Program-made: the position numbers and the translations under genes
Notes under the pieces: model-generated
What the model was told of the DNA's origin: nothing
The model's input: the letters and a program-made list of their open reading frames with translations, nothing else
Databases searched by the model: none
Shown: piece after piece, positions 5,390-7,328 of the stretch
How positions within the stretch are numbered: position 1 is the first letter of the stretch
Layout of the letters: each line of letters begins with the position of its first letter
Assembly (NCBI GenBank): GCA_029857995.1
Contig: JAOUFZ010000082.1
Location: 1 to 7,328 of the forward strand
Source of the DNA: Dehalococcoidia bacterium
GTDB taxonomy: Bacteria > Chloroflexota > Dehalococcoidia > GIF9 > AB-539-J10
Reading direction: 5' to 3'
Length of the DNA: 7,328 nt

Positions 5390-6619
5390 ATGTACAACAG
5401 TTTGACCAATTTCCTGAGGAACACCTTCGGGGACCGCTTCAAGAGATACTTGATCATATCCCTGATAATCTTGGGAATAGTCATCGGATTCACGAGTCAG
5501 GGAACGTCAAGCACCGGTGAAGGATATGAGGTCCATTTCTTTTACGTTACCGGCTGTTCACACTGCGCTGATCAAAGGCCGTTCAATGACAGGCTAACCG
5601 ATACATATCCCTCGATTCAGATCCTAGAACACGATTCCGCTACGCCTCAAGGGCGTGCCCTGCTGGATCAGATGCTTGAGGAGCGAGGGATAGTATATGA
5701 GCTGGGCTTTCCTATAACAATCTTCGGGAACCAAGTATTCGGTGATTGGGAGTCCGAAGAGACATCGGGCAGGGCGATTGAAGAAGCTTTGCAGCAATGT
5801 CTGGCCGGAAATTGCCCCCCTCCGACAGGTGAAGAACCCCGAGACACCATTGTGCTACCTTGGTTTGGGGAGATTGTACTCGCCGATTATTCGCTTCCAG
5901 CTTTGGCAGTAATCTTGGGAGTTGTGGATGGCTTCAACCCCTGTGCCATGTGGGTACTTGTCTACCTCATATCTCTGGTAGCGACCTTGAGAGACAGGAA
6001 AAGAATATGGCTGATTGTCGGCTCCTTTGTCTTGGCTTCAGGAATCCTGTATTTCCTGTTTATGACAGCATGGCTCAATGTTTTCTTGTTCATCGGTTAT
6101 GTCAAGCCGGTGACAGTTGTGATCGGACTCGTAGCCCTGGGTGGAGGGATGCTGCAAATAAGGGAAGTCATAAAAACAAAAGGCGCCATTGTCTGTGAAG
6201 TCACAGACGAAGAATCACGAAAAAAGACCATGACCAAAGTGCAAAAGATTGTCTCCTCCCCCATAACCTTGGGAACGATAGTGGGAATCATAGCTCTGGC
6301 CTTTGCGGTGAACTCTGTTGAATTCGTCTGTTCCGCAGCACTCCCAGCGGTTTTCACACGAGTTCTGTCCCTGGCTGGTCTCTCCGCCCTCCAATACTAT
6401 GGCTACATCCTGCTGTATGTTTTCTTCTTTATGCTTGACGACCTCGTTATCTTCGGCACAGCCGCTTTTGCTGTGACTTCAAGCCTGGGAGACCGATATG
6501 CAAAGTATTCCAGACCAGTGGGTGCCACAATACTGATAATTCTGGGGCTGCTGCTCATTGTCTGCCTTTACTCTGGTCAGTTCGAGTTTCTAAGATCCAT
6601 GTGCAGCATACTCTGGTAG
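5390..6619 (+). CDS. Membrane thiol-disulfide exchange protein: N-terminal thioredoxin-like domain fused to CcdA/DsbD-like membrane domain
   Basis: This 409-residue protein probably carries electrons or oxidising equivalents across the membrane to an external thioredoxin-like domain. A helix at about 20-34 anchors it. The soluble domain (about 45-140) starts VHFFYVTGCSHC, with the CxxC active site at Cys56 and Cys59, and has the cis-Pro loop GFPITIFGNQVFG (Pro108). A CLAGNC pair (Cys137, Cys142) closes the domain. The membrane part (about 168-405, roughly six helices) has NPCAMW (Cys185) and NSVEFVCSAALPAVF (Cys314), the paired membrane cysteines of the CcdA/DsbD type. I chose the ATG at 5390 because GAGGTG precedes it with 10 nt spacing. 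A GTG at 5360 (10 residues longer) or a TTG at 5372, the latter 5 nt after GGAGG, are alternatives. It lies 117 nt after Ig-domain copy 3; those cysteine-containing proteins are plausible but unproven clients. Gene name left open. Confidence 0.85.
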   Translation: MYNSLTNFLRNTFGDRFKRYLIISLIILGIVIGFTSQGTSSTGEGYEVHFFYVTGCSHCADQRPFNDRLTDTYPSIQILEHDSATPQGRALLDQMLEERGIVYELGFPITIFGNQVFGDWESEETSGRAIEEALQQCLAGNCPPPTGEEPRDTIVLPWFGEIVLADYSLPALAVILGVVDGFNPCAMWVLVYLISLVATLRDRKRIWLIVGSFVLASGILYFLFMTAWLNVFLFIGYVKPVTVVIGLVALGGGMLQIREVIKTKGAIVCEVTDEESRKKTMTKVQKIVSSPITLGTIVGIIALAFAVNSVEFVCSAALPAVFTRVLSLAGLSALQYYGYILLYVFFFMLDDLVIFGTAAFAVTSSLGDRYAKYSRPVGATILIILGLLLIVCLYSGQFEFLRSMCSILW

Positions 6620-6622
6620 ACC

Positions 6623-6649
6623 AGTCGGTGCAGCGACGTCGCCGATTTT
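6623..6649 (+). terminator. Weak candidate intrinsic terminator between convergent genes
   Basis: AGTCGGTG (6623-6630) pairs with CGCCGATT (6640-6647), including two wobble pairs, around a 9-nt loop and followed by a short T tract (TTTT, 6646-6649). It sits in the 45-nt gap between the stops of two convergent genes, where a terminator is expected. The T tract is short and partly inside the stem, so this is tentative. Confidence 0.35.
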
Positions 6650-6664
6650 GGGTGCCTATTGGAG

Positions 6665-7327
6665 CTAGAGACCCTGTATCCAGTTAAAGGCACCAATCAT
6701 CTCTAAGCCTGCGTAGACCATGAAAGCAATGAAGATATACATTAACGGCTTGGCCGGCAGGGCATGTGCTGCCCGGGCTCCAAGCTGAGCCATCGGGATG
6801 CTGGTGGCTACCAGGCATAACCATATGGGCAGATTCACATAGCCCAGGGAATAGGGCAGCAATCCAGATACCCCGAGTCCGTTTACGATATAGCCAACAA
6901 TACCACCAAGGCTGGCAAGTATTATTGAAGCCACCGATGTTCCTACAGCAGCGTGCATGGGAAAGTTCAATGCTAACACCAACACAGCGACTATTAGTAC
7001 ACCGCCGCCAATTCCAGTCAAGCCGCTTACTATGCCTATAGGAAATCCGCAAGCCGCTACAAGCCCGAGATTTTCCCGTGGCTCTGCATCCTCTCTTTTC
7101 AACTTGGGCATTATTCCCAGGCCCATCCATACTGCGACAGCCAGAACCAGTCCGCCAAAGCCTATCTTTAGTATTCCCCCAGGAAGATGGGCCGCCACGG
7201 TAGCTCCAACCAGGCCCCCGACCAGGGCACATGAGCCCAAAATCAAAGCCATTTTCCAACGAACCGCCTTCTCTTTATTATGCCTCCAGCTCCCACTTAT
7301 GACTGTGGGCAGAATCACCAGCAAGCT
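6665..7327 (-). CDS. TauE/SafE-family (sulfite exporter-like, DUF81) membrane permease, N-terminus cut by window
   Basis: This is a multi-pass inner-membrane transporter of the TauE/SafE family, whose members have been linked to export of sulfite, sulfoacetate and other organic anions. The substrate of this one cannot be told. The frame stays open to the right edge, so the TTG at 7324 is internal; about 220 residues remain of a usual 250-270. Numbered from that TTG, the end of the first repeat half reads LPTVISGSWRH at residues 5-15. A basic loop (KLKREDAEPRE, about 74-84) follows. The second half opens with the family hallmark GLTGIGGG (101-108) and then AAVGTSVASI. About six hydrophobic helices are visible. 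It ends 45 nt from the stop of the redox gene, on the opposite strand, so it is a separate transcription unit. Confidence 0.9.
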   Translation of the reverse strand, partial: SLLVILPTVISGSWRHNKEKAVRWKMALILGSCALVGGLVGATVAAHLPGGILKIGFGGLVLAVAVWMGLGIMPKLKREDAEPRENLGLVAACGFPIGIVSGLTGIGGGVLIVAVLVLALNFPMHAAVGTSVASIILASLGGIVGYIVNGLGVSGLLPYSLGYVNLPIWLCLVATSIPMAQLGARAAHALPAKPLMYIFIAFMVYAGLEMIGAFNWIQGL

Positions 7328-7328
7328 T

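Noticed and set aside
5332..5520. A short + strand open frame overlapping the start of the redox gene
   Set aside because: It lies in another frame over the start region of a gene with clear thioredoxin-like and membrane motifs, and has no features of its own.
5360..6619. Functional link of the TauE/SafE permease to the redox protein through sulfur metabolism
   Set aside because: The genes are convergent and separately transcribed, and the family name alone does not establish sulfite as substrate.
6684..7259. A 191-codon - strand open frame inside the TauE/SafE gene
   Set aside because: It is a frame-shifted reading of the permease; its composition (rich in Arg, Trp, Cys and Gly) is not protein-like.

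Overview
This is a bacterial window. It carries GatB of the tRNA-dependent amidotransferase and a bacterial-type SecG. The mix of ATG, GTG and TTG starts, the moderate GC content, the SAM hydrolase and degenerate intergenic repeats of the type whose spurious translation reads HSERSEE all suggest an uncultivated environmental lineage. Chloroflexota, for example a Dehalococcoidia-like organism, is my best guess, but it is an inference and no marker here settles it.

Layout. (1) Bases 2-1892 on the + strand form a tight housekeeping cluster: the 3' part of gatB, secG starting 1 nt after it, then a SAM hydrolase (SAM hydroxide adenosyltransferase family) 9 nt further on. (2) Bases 1893-2345 have no credible gene. 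They hold degenerate inverted-repeat elements and the promoter region of the next gene. (3) Bases about 2255-5335 are a tandem array of three paralogous genes for exported proteins built from Ig/PKD-like domains. Each ends in a shared cysteine-rich C-terminal domain closing on a CSPC motif. The homology covers not only the coding parts but also the 5' promoter regions (all three have TG-n-TAATAT) and the 3' flanks, so whole transcription units were duplicated. Copies 1 and 2 are predicted lipoproteins. Copy 3 has lost the lipobox and is predicted to be anchored by an N-terminal membrane helix. Copy 2 has one Ig domain instead of two. (4) Bases 5390-6619 on the + strand encode a membrane protein with an extracytoplasmic thioredoxin/glutaredoxin-like domain (CSHC) fused to a CcdA/DsbD-like membrane domain with two conserved cysteines. 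(5) Bases 6665-7327 on the - strand hold a partial TauE/SafE-family permease, convergent with the redox gene.

How the parts may work together. The first block is ordinary translation, secretion and SAM metabolism. The most interesting part is regions 3 and 4: three cell-surface, cysteine-containing paralogues directly upstream of a membrane thiol-disulfide relay. Across the paralogues, a cysteine early in the terminal domain and the very last cysteine are both present (copies 1 and 3) or both absent (copy 2), which suggests they pair. A working model is that the relay makes, reduces or isomerises disulfides in these surface proteins. Synteny and cysteine content support it; nothing here proves it.
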